The notes beneath the pieces were generated by a model, which did no database searches, had not been told where the DNA came from, and saw only the letters and a program-made list of their open reading frames with translations. Below, one piece after another: positions 33,193 through 41,296 of a stretch of 64,000 bases of DNA. Origin of the DNA: Terripilifer sp031921685 (GTDB lineage: Bacteria; Pseudomonadota; Alphaproteobacteria; Rhizobiales; Beijerinckiaceae). Positions within the stretch are counted from its first letter, which is position 1; every line of letters begins with the position of its first letter. A program made the position numbers and the translations under genes. The stretch lies in the NCBI RefSeq assembly GCF_031921685.1, contig NZ_JAPDHU010000002.1, forward strand, positions 310,001 to 374,000, given 5' to 3'.

Positions 33193-33909
33193 TCAGGCGG
33201 CGCGCTTTTCGCCCTTGGGGAAATATTGTTCTTCCATCCGTTGCGCATAGGCGATCAGGTTCGCGTGTTTCTTCACTTCGCCGCGGATGTCGCTGTCGAA
33301 AACTTCGCAGAGCGAGGCGGTAAGAAAGGCATAGACCGTTGCGTCTGCGCCACAGGGCTTGTCGCCCATGAGATAGCGCTTGTCGCCGAGCACCTGCGCC
33401 ACCGCCGTGATGGCGCGGCTCGCCAAGTAGGTGCGCTGATCCTTCGTATGGCGGCCCATGCCATGGCCATGCGCGTTCTTGCGCACTTCCTTCACCACCA
33501 TGTGACGGATGAGCGGGCGCAGCGGCGCGGGCATGCCGTCGAAGAAATGCGCCGGGCCACGGGCAAAATTTTCAGGTTCCAGCCAGCGTTCGTGCAACAC
33601 CGTCCAATAGACATGGTCTTCGAGCATTTTCTCGACCGCCCAGGCGCAGCCGCGCTGTTCCGGCGTGAGGCCCGCGTCATAGTCGAAGCCATATTTCTTT
33701 TCGATATGGAGGCGGATGAAAGTCGAGTCGGCGATGATTTCGCCGTCGTCCTCGATCACCGGAAACTTGCCCTTCGGCGCCTTGCGCACATCGCCGCGCA
33801 CCGGCTCGTAGGGGATGCCGGCGATCCGCAGCAGCATATGAGCCTTCATGACAAAGGGGCTCGGATCGACCAGTCCGAAACCGGGTCCAAACACCTGCAG
33901 TTTAACCAT
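33193..33909 (-). CDS. Glutathione S-transferase family protein (metaxin/Tom37-like N-terminus)
   Basis: A 238-residue GST-fold protein. The N-terminal thioredoxin-like domain lacks the classical start and instead reads KLQVFGPGFGLVDPSPFVMKAHMLLRIAGIPYE, as in the failed-axon-connections/metaxin-like bacterial subgroup; GKFPVIEDDGEIIADSTFI is the glutathione-site loop region. The C-terminal helical domain contains GDKPCGADATVYAFL. The substrate is unknown. It is divergent from a YafY-type regulator with a three-half-site repeat between them, so it is the probable target of that regulator. Confidence 0.85.
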   Translation of the reverse strand: MVKLQVFGPGFGLVDPSPFVMKAHMLLRIAGIPYEPVRGDVRKAPKGKFPVIEDDGEIIADSTFIRLHIEKKYGFDYDAGLTPEQRGCAWAVEKMLEDHVYWTVLHERWLEPENFARGPAHFFDGMPAPLRPLIRHMVVKEVRKNAHGHGMGRHTKDQRTYLASRAITAVAQVLGDKRYLMGDKPCGADATVYAFLTASLCEVFDSDIRGEVKKHANLIAYAQRMEEQYFPKGEKRAA

Positions 33910-33948
33910 GACACCCCTCCGTTGCGTTTTAAGAGCATCGAGGCTCTA

Positions 33949-33976
33949 CTGACACGCTCCTGACAAAGCCTGTCAG
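33949..33976. promoter_or_regulatory. CTGACA repeat operator between the GST and YafY genes
   Basis: CTGACA occurs at 33949-33954 and 33960-33965, eleven bases (one helical turn) apart, and the second copy forms a perfect inverted repeat with TGTCAG (33971-33976) across AAGCC. The group lies 24-51 bases upstream of the YafY start and 40 bases from the GST start, an ideal place for a shared operator. Confidence 0.55.
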
Positions 33977-33999
33977 CAGCGCGTTGCATTCTAGCCCCC

Positions 34000-34692
34000 A
34001 TGACCAGATCGTCTCGCCTTCTCGACATTGTGCAACTTTTGCGGCGCCACCGGCGGCCAGTAACCGCCGAAGCTGTGTCACGGGAGCTCGAAGTCTCCCT
34101 GCGCACCGTCTATCGCGATATTGCGACCCTCCAGTCCAACCGGGTGCCGATCCGGGGCGAGGCCGGCGTCGGCTATGTGCTGGAGCCGGGCTACGACCTG
34201 CCGCCGGTGATGTTCACCGCCGATGAGGTCGAGGCGATCCTGGTCGGTCTGCGTTGGCTGCGCGCCCGCGCCGACGCCTCGCTGGCGCGCGCCGCCGACG
34301 ATGTCGAAGCCAAGATCGCCACTATCCTGCCCGATGCCCTTAAACCCGTGCTGATGGAATCCTCTTTGTTCGCGCCAGCGATGGAGGAGCGCATCGTCGC
34401 CGAGAACATCGACGTGGCGCCGGTGCGCGAGGCGATCCGCAAGGGCCTGCGCGTCACCATCGATTATGCCGATGCGGTGGGAGCCAAGACGAGCCGCACC
34501 ATCTGGCCGTTCGGTCTGGCTTATTATGACTCGGTGCGTGTCGTCTTGGCCTGGTGCGAATGGCGGCAGGATTTCCGTTCCTTCCGCACCGATCGTATCG
34601 GCGGCTATGAGATCGGCCAGAAATATCCGGCCCGTCGCGCCGATCTCCTGAAGCGCTGGAAGGTGCTGACGGGCCATACTTTGCAAGTGTGA
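34000..34692 (+). CDS. YafY-type transcriptional regulator (HTH + WYL domain)
   Basis: A 230-residue regulator. The N-terminal winged helix (RLLDIVQLLRRHRRPVTAEAVS, then SLRTVYRDIATLQ) is the HTH_11 type. The C-terminal WYL domain spans about residues 140-200, with RVTIDYADAVG and WPFGLAYYDSVRVVLAW, then FRSFRTDRI. WYL domains sense small ligands or nucleic acids. It is divergent from the GST gene and likely controls it. The start ATG at 34000 has only a weak ribosome site. Confidence 0.9.
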   Translation: MTRSSRLLDIVQLLRRHRRPVTAEAVSRELEVSLRTVYRDIATLQSNRVPIRGEAGVGYVLEPGYDLPPVMFTADEVEAILVGLRWLRARADASLARAADDVEAKIATILPDALKPVLMESSLFAPAMEERIVAENIDVAPVREAIRKGLRVTIDYADAVGAKTSRTIWPFGLAYYDSVRVVLAWCEWRQDFRSFRTDRIGGYEIGQKYPARRADLLKRWKVLTGHTLQV

Positions 34693-34708
34693 GATTGCGC
34701 AGGTGTGA

Positions 34709-35137
34709 TCACGCGTGTGTGGCGAAGGGATCGTAGCTGCCGAAACTCCACACATTGCCTTCCGGGTCCACCACGTCATAGGCGCGGCCGGGATAGCCTT
34801 GGTTGTCGTAAGGCCCTCTGAGAATATGAGCGCCGACAGCTTTGGCCTGCGCCGCATGGGCATCCGGATCGTCGATCACCGCATAGACGCACATGGTGAT
34901 GCAGCCGGCCTCTTTCACCGTCTTCCAGCGGTAGAGATCGGTGGTTTCATTCGGGCGATCGCTGCCGAGCATGATCATGTTGTCGTGCAGCGTCAGTTGC
35001 GCGTGGACGACGATCCTGGGATCGGCCTCGTCGCGATAGACAGCGTGTTCCTTGAAGCCGAAAGCACGGCAGAGGAAATCGATGGCCGCCGGAGCGTCTT
35101 TGTAGCGCAGGCAGGGGATGAGAGCGGGGCGAACCAT
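34709..35137 (-). CDS. VOC superfamily protein (glyoxalase/bleomycin resistance-like)
   Basis: A 142-residue vicinal-oxygen-chelate fold protein of the PhnB/YdfO-like type. The start reads LIPCLRYKDAPAAIDFLCRAFGF, and the end RAYDVVDPEGNVWSFGSYDP supplies the typical final strand with a glutamate close to a metal position. Such proteins isomerise or bind small molecules; a substrate cannot be assigned. AAGGAG lies before the ATG at 35137. It converges on the YafY gene, with stops 16 bases apart. Confidence 0.88.
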   Translation of the reverse strand: MVRPALIPCLRYKDAPAAIDFLCRAFGFKEHAVYRDEADPRIVVHAQLTLHDNMIMLGSDRPNETTDLYRWKTVKEAGCITMCVYAVIDDPDAHAAQAKAVGAHILRGPYDNQGYPGRAYDVVDPEGNVWSFGSYDPFATHA

Positions 35138-35295
35138 GAATGCTCCTTGCTGGTTTCCGTTCTTATTGTGCCGTGCGTTCAACACGGCGTCTTGTACGGA
35201 TGTAACCTGCGGCTCCTGTTCGGGTTCCGCGTTAAGGCGTTTTGCCGTTTGGCTTAGGCAAAAGGCACAAAGGCGCGTCAAAACAAAGATGTTAG

Positions 35296-35327
35296 GCAAA
35301 TTGCGTTTCTATCGAAGTGCAATTTGC
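35296..35327. promoter_or_regulatory. Perfect inverted repeat upstream of the EthD gene
   Basis: GCAAATTGC (35296-35304) and GCAATTTGC (35319-35327) are perfect nine-base inverted arms around 14 bases, ending 49 bases before the EthD start. The nearby AraC regulator usually binds direct repeats, so the cognate factor is uncertain. Confidence 0.5.
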
Positions 35328-35376
35328 TCTAAGACGTCTTGGACGCTCGCAGAGGCGTTCAGGCAGGAGCCGGACC

Positions 35377-35691
35377 ATGATCAAGATGAGTGTCTACTAT
35401 CCGGCCGATGGCGGCTCGAAGTTCGATCACGATTACTACCGCACCCGTCACCTGCCACTGATCCAGGAACGGCTCGGCGATGCCTGCCTGCGCTACGAGA
35501 TCGATAGGGGCCTTGCGGGTGGCGCACCTGGAAGCGCGCCGGAGTTCGTCGCAGCGTGCCACATCTACGCGCCGAGCCTGGAGACATTCCAGGAGGCGTT
35601 CGGTCCTCACCGCGCGGAGATCGTCGCTGACGTCGCCAACTATACGGACATCACACCCATCGTGCAGATCAGCGAAATCATTGGAGGGTAG
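35377..35691 (+). CDS. EthD family dimeric alpha/beta-barrel protein
   Basis: A 104-residue protein of the EthD family. The start MIKMSVYYPADGGSKFDHDYY and the RTRHLPLIQERLGD block are characteristic, and the end ITPIVQISEII is typical. Members form dimeric ferredoxin-like barrels; some accompany cytochrome P450 systems, others degrade or bind small aromatics. AGGAG lies eight bases before the ATG. The stop is three bases from the convergent AraC stop. Function in this genome unknown. Confidence 0.85.
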   Translation: MIKMSVYYPADGGSKFDHDYYRTRHLPLIQERLGDACLRYEIDRGLAGGAPGSAPEFVAACHIYAPSLETFQEAFGPHRAEIVADVANYTDITPIVQISEIIGG

Positions 35692-35694
35692 GGG

Positions 35695-36561
35695 CTAGTC
35701 GTCGCGAAAGCCGCCGAGCCCCGGCAGCAGGCTGGCGCGCAATTCGCCCGGCGTCATGGCGCTCAGCGCCTGCACATCGCGCGTCAGATGCGACTGGTCA
35801 TAATAGCCCGTCTCGGCGGCGAGTTCCGCCAAGCTGTCGTTGGGCATTGCCATCAAGCGCGTCGTGAACCGGGCGAACCGGGCCAGTCGCCTATAGGTCT
35901 GCGGCGAATGGCCGGTGAGGGTTGTGAAGCGCTGGCTCAGATGTTTGCGGCTCCAGCCGATCTCCTTGGCGATGTCGGCGACGGCGGCCGGTTCGGCGGC
36001 GCCGAATTGCTCCATCGCCCAATGCACCGTTTTGTCGAAGGCCGGCGCATCTGCGAACCAACGCATCAAGGCCCGATCGGCAAGATCGAACTGTTCGCCG
36101 GCATTTCGCGCTTCGACCAGCCGTGCGCCAAGATCACGCGCGGCGGTGCCGCGAAATACGCTCAAGGGGAGAACGCGATTGGCGATCTCGGCCAGGGGCG
36201 CCTTGCAGACGGCAGCGAGGCCCGCCGGTGAGAGAAAGACGTGCAGGCCGCGTTGCGGGCCAAGCGCACGGGAAATCGATGTGGCATCGGCGGCCCCACC
36301 GATGAAAGCTTCGCCCGCCTTGAGAATGATCTCCACGCCATCAGCGCCGATGATCGACAACGGTTCATCAAGCGTGAAGATCAGCACGCCCGATGTCGAG
36401 GCAAGTTCCCGTCGCGCCGCGAAGGACTGGGTTTTCTCGGTGTAGCTGCCGTAACTGCTGACGAGACCGGTCAAAGCTTTCGCGGCCGGGGCCGCGACGA
36501 TGGACCAGCGATCCACGCCATCGTCATATTGGCGAACTGTACTGGGCCGCGGCGCGCTCAT
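35695..36561 (-). CDS. AraC family transcriptional regulator
   Basis: A 288-residue regulator with the AraC DNA-binding domain at the C-terminus: AVADIAKEIGWSRKHLSQRF and LAELAAETGYYDQSHLTRD are the two helix-turn-helix units. The N-terminal part resembles the sensory domain of regulators with a cupin-like fold, with no recognisable ligand motif. It lies 31 bases downstream of purN on the same strand, so it may be read from the pur operon, and converges on the EthD gene. The EthD and VOC genes are the closest candidate targets. Confidence 0.88.
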   Translation of the reverse strand: MSAPRPSTVRQYDDGVDRWSIVAAPAAKALTGLVSSYGSYTEKTQSFAARRELASTSGVLIFTLDEPLSIIGADGVEIILKAGEAFIGGAADATSISRALGPQRGLHVFLSPAGLAAVCKAPLAEIANRVLPLSVFRGTAARDLGARLVEARNAGEQFDLADRALMRWFADAPAFDKTVHWAMEQFGAAEPAAVADIAKEIGWSRKHLSQRFTTLTGHSPQTYRRLARFARFTTRLMAMPNDSLAELAAETGYYDQSHLTRDVQALSAMTPGELRASLLPGLGGFRDD

Positions 36562-36592
36562 GGCGCCATGATAGCGCAGTTAAGCGGACGGA

Positions 36593-37261
36593 TCAGCCGT
36601 CTTCGTCTTCGCGCTCGGGAACCACCAGCGCCGTGTGGTTGACGTTCCAGCAGGCGCCGACAACCCGGTTGTTCTCGATCCGCAGCCGGCCGGAGGCCGC
36701 CAGTTCCAGGGCGCGTGGATAGATGATGTGCTCTTGCGCCAACACGCGGGCGCCCAAGGTTTCCGGTGTATCGGTGTCGAGCACGGGCACCGCCGCCTGG
36801 GCGATGATCGGGCCGGCATCCATTTCCGGCACGACGAAATGCACCGTGCAGCCGTGGATCTTCACGCCATCGGCCAGCGCCCGCTCATGCGTGTGCAGGC
36901 CTTTGTAGGAGGGCAGCAGGGCGGGGTGAATGTTCAGCATCCGCCCGGCCCAATGGGTCGTAAACGACGGTGTCAGCAGCCGCATGAAGCCGGCGAGGCA
37001 GATGAACTCGATGCGATTGATCTCGAGTACTTGTTGCAGCGAGGCTTCGAAGGCTTCGCGGCCGGCATAGATTTTGTGATCGACGGCGGCGGTGGCGATG
37101 CCGCGCGCTTTGGCGGTGGCGAGCCCCGGCGCATCTGGGCGATTCGACAGGACGAGCGCGATTTCGGCGGGAAATTCCGGCACGCGTGCGGCCTCGATCA
37201 GCGAGGTCATGTTGGAACCACGCCCCGAGATGAAGATCGCCGTGCGCCGGCGCATCGTCAT
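36593..37261 (-). CDS. purN: Phosphoribosylglycinamide formyltransferase
   Basis: PurN transfers a formyl group from 10-formyltetrahydrofolate to GAR in purine synthesis. The 222-residue product has the nucleotide-binding ISGRGSNMTSLI near the start, and the catalytic block MLNIHPALLPSYKGLHTH (N and H), with the later HFVVPEMDAGPIIAQ carrying the catalytic aspartate. Its ATG overlaps the purM stop in an ATGA junction, so translation is coupled. Standard purM-purN operon. Confidence 0.96.
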   Translation of the reverse strand: MTMRRRTAIFISGRGSNMTSLIEAARVPEFPAEIALVLSNRPDAPGLATAKARGIATAAVDHKIYAGREAFEASLQQVLEINRIEFICLAGFMRLLTPSFTTHWAGRMLNIHPALLPSYKGLHTHERALADGVKIHGCTVHFVVPEMDAGPIIAQAAVPVLDTDTPETLGARVLAQEHIIYPRALELAASGRLRIENNRVVGACWNVNHTALVVPEREDEDG

Positions 37262-38328
37262 AGCGCCAGCCGTCCGCGTGTCGCGACGCGCTCGCCGCTC
37301 GCATATTGGGTGATCTCGCCGATGCGCACCGGCGCTTCGCCGGCGTCGCGCAACGCACGTTCGACGTCGGCGGCCTTGGCCGCTTCGGCGACGACGATCA
37401 TGCCGATGCCACAGTTGAACGTGCGCAGCATTTCCGCTTCCGCCACGCCGCCGGCTTTCGCCAGCCATTGGAAGACAGGCAGAACGGGAATGGCGTCGAG
37501 ATCGAGCATCACGCCGGTGCCATCGGGCAGCACGCGCGGAATGTTGTCGGGAAAGCCGCCGCCGGTGATATGCGCCAGGGCCTTGATGCCGTCGGTCGCC
37601 TTCAAAGCCTTCAGCAGCGGCTTCACGTAGATGCGTGTCGGCGTCAGCAGCGCTTGCGCCAGGGCCGTGCCCGGCTTGAAGGGCGCGTCGTCGGTCCATT
37701 TCAAACCGGCATGTTCGACGATACGGCGCACCAGCGAAAAGCCGTTCGAATGCACGCCCGAGGAGGGCAGGCCGAACAGAACGTCGCCGGCGGTCACGCC
37801 GGCCTTCGGCAACAGCGCGCCGCGTTCGGCCGCGCCCACGGAGAAGCCCGCGAGATCGTAGTCGCCCTTGGCATAGAGGCCGGGCATTTCGGCGGTCTCG
37901 CCGCCGATCAAGGCGCAGCCCGCATCGATACAGCCTTCGGCGATGCCCTTGACGACGGCGGCGCCGGCTTCCGTATCGAGTTTGCCGGTGGCGTAATAGT
38001 CGAGGAAGAACAGCGGTTCGGCGCCCTGGACGATGAGATCGTTGACGCACATGGCGACGAGGTCGATGCCGACCGTGTCGTGAATGCCGCTGTCGATGGC
38101 GATTTTCACCTTGGTGCCGACGCCGTCATTGGCGGCGACCAGGATCGGATCGCTGAAGCCTGCCGCTTTCAGGTCGAAAAGGCCGCCAAAGCCACCGATT
38201 TCCGCATCGGCGCCGCGCCGGCGCGTGGCACGCACCAGCGGCTTGATTTTGTCTACCATCGAATTGCCGGCGTCGATGTCGACGCCCGCCTGCGCATAGG
38301 TCAGGCCGGTTTTGGGGGGCTGGCTCAT
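37258..38328 (-). CDS. purM: Phosphoribosylformylglycinamidine cyclo-ligase (AIR synthetase)
   Basis: PurM closes the imidazole ring of AIR using ATP. The 356-residue product starts TYAQAGVDIDAGNSMVDKIK and contains the GFGGLFDL block, the ATP/substrate segment LVAANDGVGTKVKIA, the DLVAMCVNDLIVQGAEPLFFLDY signature and GLPSSGVHSNGFSLVR. All are typical of the family. It is the first gene of the minus-strand purMN operon and is divergent from a Bug-type binding protein gene; the intervening 178 bases must hold both promoters. Confidence 0.97.
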   Translation of the reverse strand: MSQPPKTGLTYAQAGVDIDAGNSMVDKIKPLVRATRRRGADAEIGGFGGLFDLKAAGFSDPILVAANDGVGTKVKIAIDSGIHDTVGIDLVAMCVNDLIVQGAEPLFFLDYYATGKLDTEAGAAVVKGIAEGCIDAGCALIGGETAEMPGLYAKGDYDLAGFSVGAAERGALLPKAGVTAGDVLFGLPSSGVHSNGFSLVRRIVEHAGLKWTDDAPFKPGTALAQALLTPTRIYVKPLLKALKATDGIKALAHITGGGFPDNIPRVLPDGTGVMLDLDAIPVLPVFQWLAKAGGVAEAEMLRTFNCGIGMIVVAEAAKAADVERALRDAGEAPVRIGEITQYASGERVATRGRLAL

Positions 38329-38506
38329 ACAGGGGGGTTAGCGCCCGCCGCCGTCTGAGGCAAGGCCAAGAGAGGGTCACGAGAGGGTTTTGCAAGGGGT
38401 GCAGGGCCGGATCGCCGGCAGATCTCGGGAAAGCCTGGCCTAGCTTGCATTCCCAAAGCCCAAAGTTACACTTTCCAGTGCTGAAAGCTGATCGGGGGAG
38501 GGGACG

Positions 38507-39493
38507 ATGCGAGCTTTACGGGCATTCGCGGCCGCGTGCGCGCTTTTGGGCGGCTGGGCAGGTTCCAGCGCCGTTTGGGCCCAGGGTTGGCCCTCCAAAA
38601 ACATCACCATCGTTCTGCCGCTGGCGGCTGGCACCGGTATGGACACGATCGTCCGTCTGTATGGCGAAAAGCTGCAACAGGCGCTGGGGCGTCCCGTGGT
38701 TGTCGACAACAGGCCGGGCGCTTCCTTCATGCTGGCGGCGCAGGCCGTCGCCTCCGCCGCGCCTGATGGCCATACGCTGGGCGTGGTGACGGCGACGCCC
38801 GTGGCGGTCAATCCGGTGCTGTTCAAGCAGATGCCCTATGATCCCGAAAAGGATTTCGTGCCGCTGGCGCTCTATGCCAAATCGCCGTTCGTGCTGGTCA
38901 TCGATCCGTCGCTGCCGCCCAAGACCGCGCCGGAACTGATCGCCTTCATGAAGGCGGGCGAGCGGCCGTTGAACTATTCGTCACCCGGCATCGGCACGTC
39001 GCAACATCTGGCGATGGAATATGTCAAACAGCGGTTCGCCTTGGCCGGCACACACGTGCCCTATCGCAACACTCCGCAGTCGATCATGGACATCGTCTCG
39101 GGCCACGTGAATCTCGGCTTCGCCGAGGCCGGTGCTTCGGTGCCGCTGATCAAGGACGGCAAGCTGCGCGCCATCGCCGTGTCATCGGCGCAGCGCCTCG
39201 ATGCGATCAGCGATACGCCGACCTTCGCAGAGGCCGCCGGCGTCAAGGATTTCGAGGCGGTCTCCTGGCACATGCTGCTGGCGCCGGCCGCCACGCCGAA
39301 GGAGGTGACGGCGCGCCTGCATGGCGCCATGAAGACGATCATGGCCGACCCGGAGGTGAAGAGCCGCATCGCCGGCCTTGGCCTGATTCCCTTCGATACG
39401 CCCGACGAGGCGGGCATGCGCGCCTATATGCGCAGCGAGCGGGAAAAGTGGGGCGCATTGGTGCGCCATCTGGGCCTCGAAGGCACTCAGTAG
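38507..39493 (+). CDS. Bug/TctC family substrate-binding protein (second copy)
   Basis: A 328-residue exported binding protein. The signal peptide (FAAACALLGGWAGSSAVWAQ) is followed by the Bug start GWPSKNITIVLPLAAGTGMD and the block VVVDNRPGASFMLAAQAVA. Carboxylate-binding is expected, but the ligand is unknown. A GGGGGAGGGG tract serves as ribosome site. It stands alone, between purM and the CDP-alcohol phosphatidyltransferase gene, interrupting what I expect to be a conserved run of housekeeping genes. No membrane transporter partner is present. Confidence 0.9.
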   Translation: MRALRAFAAACALLGGWAGSSAVWAQGWPSKNITIVLPLAAGTGMDTIVRLYGEKLQQALGRPVVVDNRPGASFMLAAQAVASAAPDGHTLGVVTATPVAVNPVLFKQMPYDPEKDFVPLALYAKSPFVLVIDPSLPPKTAPELIAFMKAGERPLNYSSPGIGTSQHLAMEYVKQRFALAGTHVPYRNTPQSIMDIVSGHVNLGFAEAGASVPLIKDGKLRAIAVSSAQRLDAISDTPTFAEAAGVKDFEAVSWHMLLAPAATPKEVTARLHGAMKTIMADPEVKSRIAGLGLIPFDTPDEAGMRAYMRSEREKWGALVRHLGLEGTQ

Positions 39494-39619
39494 ATTCAAG
39501 GGGAAGGGCCCGCCGCCGTCGTCTGGTCTCGAAAAGACGGGGGCGGGCATGCTAAAACCGTTTGAATCGTCCATAACCGGCCTGTCCGGGTCCCGTTCCC
39601 GCATGTTATTCTGCCTGCA

Positions 39620-40171
39620 ATGAGCGCCCATACACTTCTGGCGAACCTGCCAAACCTGATTACCCTGCTGCGCCTGGCGCTCGTCCCCGTGGTCATCACC
39701 TTGATCGTGCAGCCGAAGTGGGGGCTGGCCTTCGTTTTGTTCGTCATCGCCGGGGTGTCGGATGCCATCGACGGCTGGCTCGCCAAGCGCCTCGATCTGC
39801 GCTCGGAACTCGGCGCCTGGCTCGACCCCCTGGCCGACAAGGCGCTTCTGGTTTCGATCTACATCGCTTTGGCGATCACCGGCGTCATTCCCGCCTTCAT
39901 CGCCATTCTCGTTGTTTCCCGCGATATCATGATCATCGCCGGCGTCCTGGTCGCCGTGCTGCTCGACCGGCCGCTGCCGATCAAGCCGCTCTGGGTGTCG
40001 AAAATTAACACCACCGTCCAAATCGCCTTTGCCAGCGCCGTGCTGGCAGCGAAAGCCTTCGACCTGCCACTCAGTCTGTGGTTTGAAGGATCGGTGTGGA
40101 TCGTCGCGGCGCTGACGCTGCTTTCCGCCGGAGCCTATGTCAGGCAATGGCTCCGGCACATGGAATCGTAG
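39620..40171 (+). CDS. CDP-alcohol phosphatidyltransferase family protein
   Basis: A 183-residue inner-membrane enzyme with five or six hydrophobic segments. The catalytic signature D-G-x2-A-x8-G-x3-D-x3-D is complete: it begins at the DG of DAIDGWLAKRLDL and ends at the D of LDPLADK (about residues 54-74). Such enzymes make phosphatidylglycerol phosphate, or cardiolipin from CDP-diacylglycerol and phosphatidylglycerol. Sequence alone does not separate PgsA from the eukaryote-like cardiolipin synthase type. It starts the plus-strand run PerM-HdaA-Ppk-Ppx, 18 bases before perM. Confidence 0.88.
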   Translation: MSAHTLLANLPNLITLLRLALVPVVITLIVQPKWGLAFVLFVIAGVSDAIDGWLAKRLDLRSELGAWLDPLADKALLVSIYIALAITGVIPAFIAILVVSRDIMIIAGVLVAVLLDRPLPIKPLWVSKINTTVQIAFASAVLAAKAFDLPLSLWFEGSVWIVAALTLLSAGAYVRQWLRHMES

Positions 40172-40189
40172 AGGGCGCGGGAAACCGGC

Positions 40190-41296
40190 ATGCGGATCGA
40201 ACGGCAATTGGCCTTCTGGCTCGCGGCGCTTGCGGTCGCCGTGCTGGCGCTGTGGCTGTTCAGCGGCGTGCTGATGCCGTTCGTCGCCGGCATGGCGCTC
40301 GCCTATCTGCTGAATCCCGTGGCCAATCGCCTGCAGCGCATGGGCATCAACCGCCTCGTCGCCTGCATCGTCATTTTAGCGGTTTCGGTCATTTTCTTCG
40401 TCGTCGTGCTGGTGGCGATCGTGCCGCTGGTGGTGACGCAATTGTCGCATTTCGCCGAGAACGTGCCGGGCTACATCAACCGGCTGCAGGATCTGGCGCG
40501 CACGCTCGCCAGCGAACAGGGCAATCTTTTATCCAACTGGATCGGCATCGACATTTTCCAGAAGCTCGGATTGGGTGACGGCAAGCCGGCGGATGTGTCG
40601 GGGCCCGTGGGCAATCTCGTCGGCAAGGGAGTGAGCTGGCTGACGGGGCTTCTCGGCTCGATCATTTCGGGCGGTTCGACCTTGATCGGCATCGCCTCGC
40701 TCCTGGTCATCACCCCCGTCGTCGCCTTCTACATGCTGGTCGACTGGGAGCGGATGATCCGCACCCTCGATGGCCTGGTGCCGGTCGCCCATCGCGACAC
40801 CGTCCATCGACTGGCGCGCCAGATCGACACCGCCATCGGTGGCTTCCTGCGCGGCCAGTCGTTGGTCTGTCTGTTCCTGGCCGCTTGGTATGGCTTCGGC
40901 CTGCTGTTGATCGGTCTCAATTTCGGCTTCGTCATCGGCCTGACCGGCGGGCTCCTCAGCTTCATTCCCTATGTCGGCTCGCTGACGGTTCTGGTGATTT
41001 CCGCCATCCTCGCCATCGTTCAGGGCTGGCCGAGTCCCTGGCTGCTGGTCATGGTTTTGGTCGTGGTCGGCACCGGGCAATTCTTGGAAGGCAATGTGCT
41101 GACGCCGCGCCTCGTCGGTGCGTCGATCGGCCTGCATCCGGTCTGGTTGATGTTCGCGCTGCTCGCCTTCGGCTCCCTATTCGGTTTCACCGGCCTGATT
41201 GTCGCCGTGCCCGTGGCCGCCGCCATCGGCGTACTGATCCGCTTCGGCATCGAGCGCTACCGTGAGAGCGCGCTCTACCGTGGGGTGGAGCCGTGA
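40190..41296 (+). CDS. AI-2E transporter/PerM family membrane protein
   Basis: A 368-residue membrane protein of the PF01594 family with about eight predicted helices. Characteristic blocks are GMALAYLLNPVANRL near the start, TPVVAFYMLVDWERM in the middle and EGNVLTPRLVGASIGLHPVWL near the end. Family members have been proposed to export autoinducer-2 or, in other cases, sodium/protons; many are simply unknown. The stop overlaps the GTG of hdaA (GTGA), so the two are translationally coupled, an arrangement I also recall from other alphaproteobacteria. Confidence 0.88.
   Translation: MRIERQLAFWLAALAVAVLALWLFSGVLMPFVAGMALAYLLNPVANRLQRMGINRLVACIVILAVSVIFFVVVLVAIVPLVVTQLSHFAENVPGYINRLQDLARTLASEQGNLLSNWIGIDIFQKLGLGDGKPADVSGPVGNLVGKGVSWLTGLLGSIISGGSTLIGIASLLVITPVVAFYMLVDWERMIRTLDGLVPVAHRDTVHRLARQIDTAIGGFLRGQSLVCLFLAAWYGFGLLLIGLNFGFVIGLTGGLLSFIPYVGSLTVLVISAILAIVQGWPSPWLLVMVLVVVGTGQFLEGNVLTPRLVGASIGLHPVWLMFALLAFGSLFGFTGLIVAVPVAAAIGVLIRFGIERYRESALYRGVEP

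Noticed and set aside
39507..39547. GC-rich hairpin after the second Bug gene as a terminator
   Set aside because: The stem is interrupted, the loop is long, and no T tract follows.
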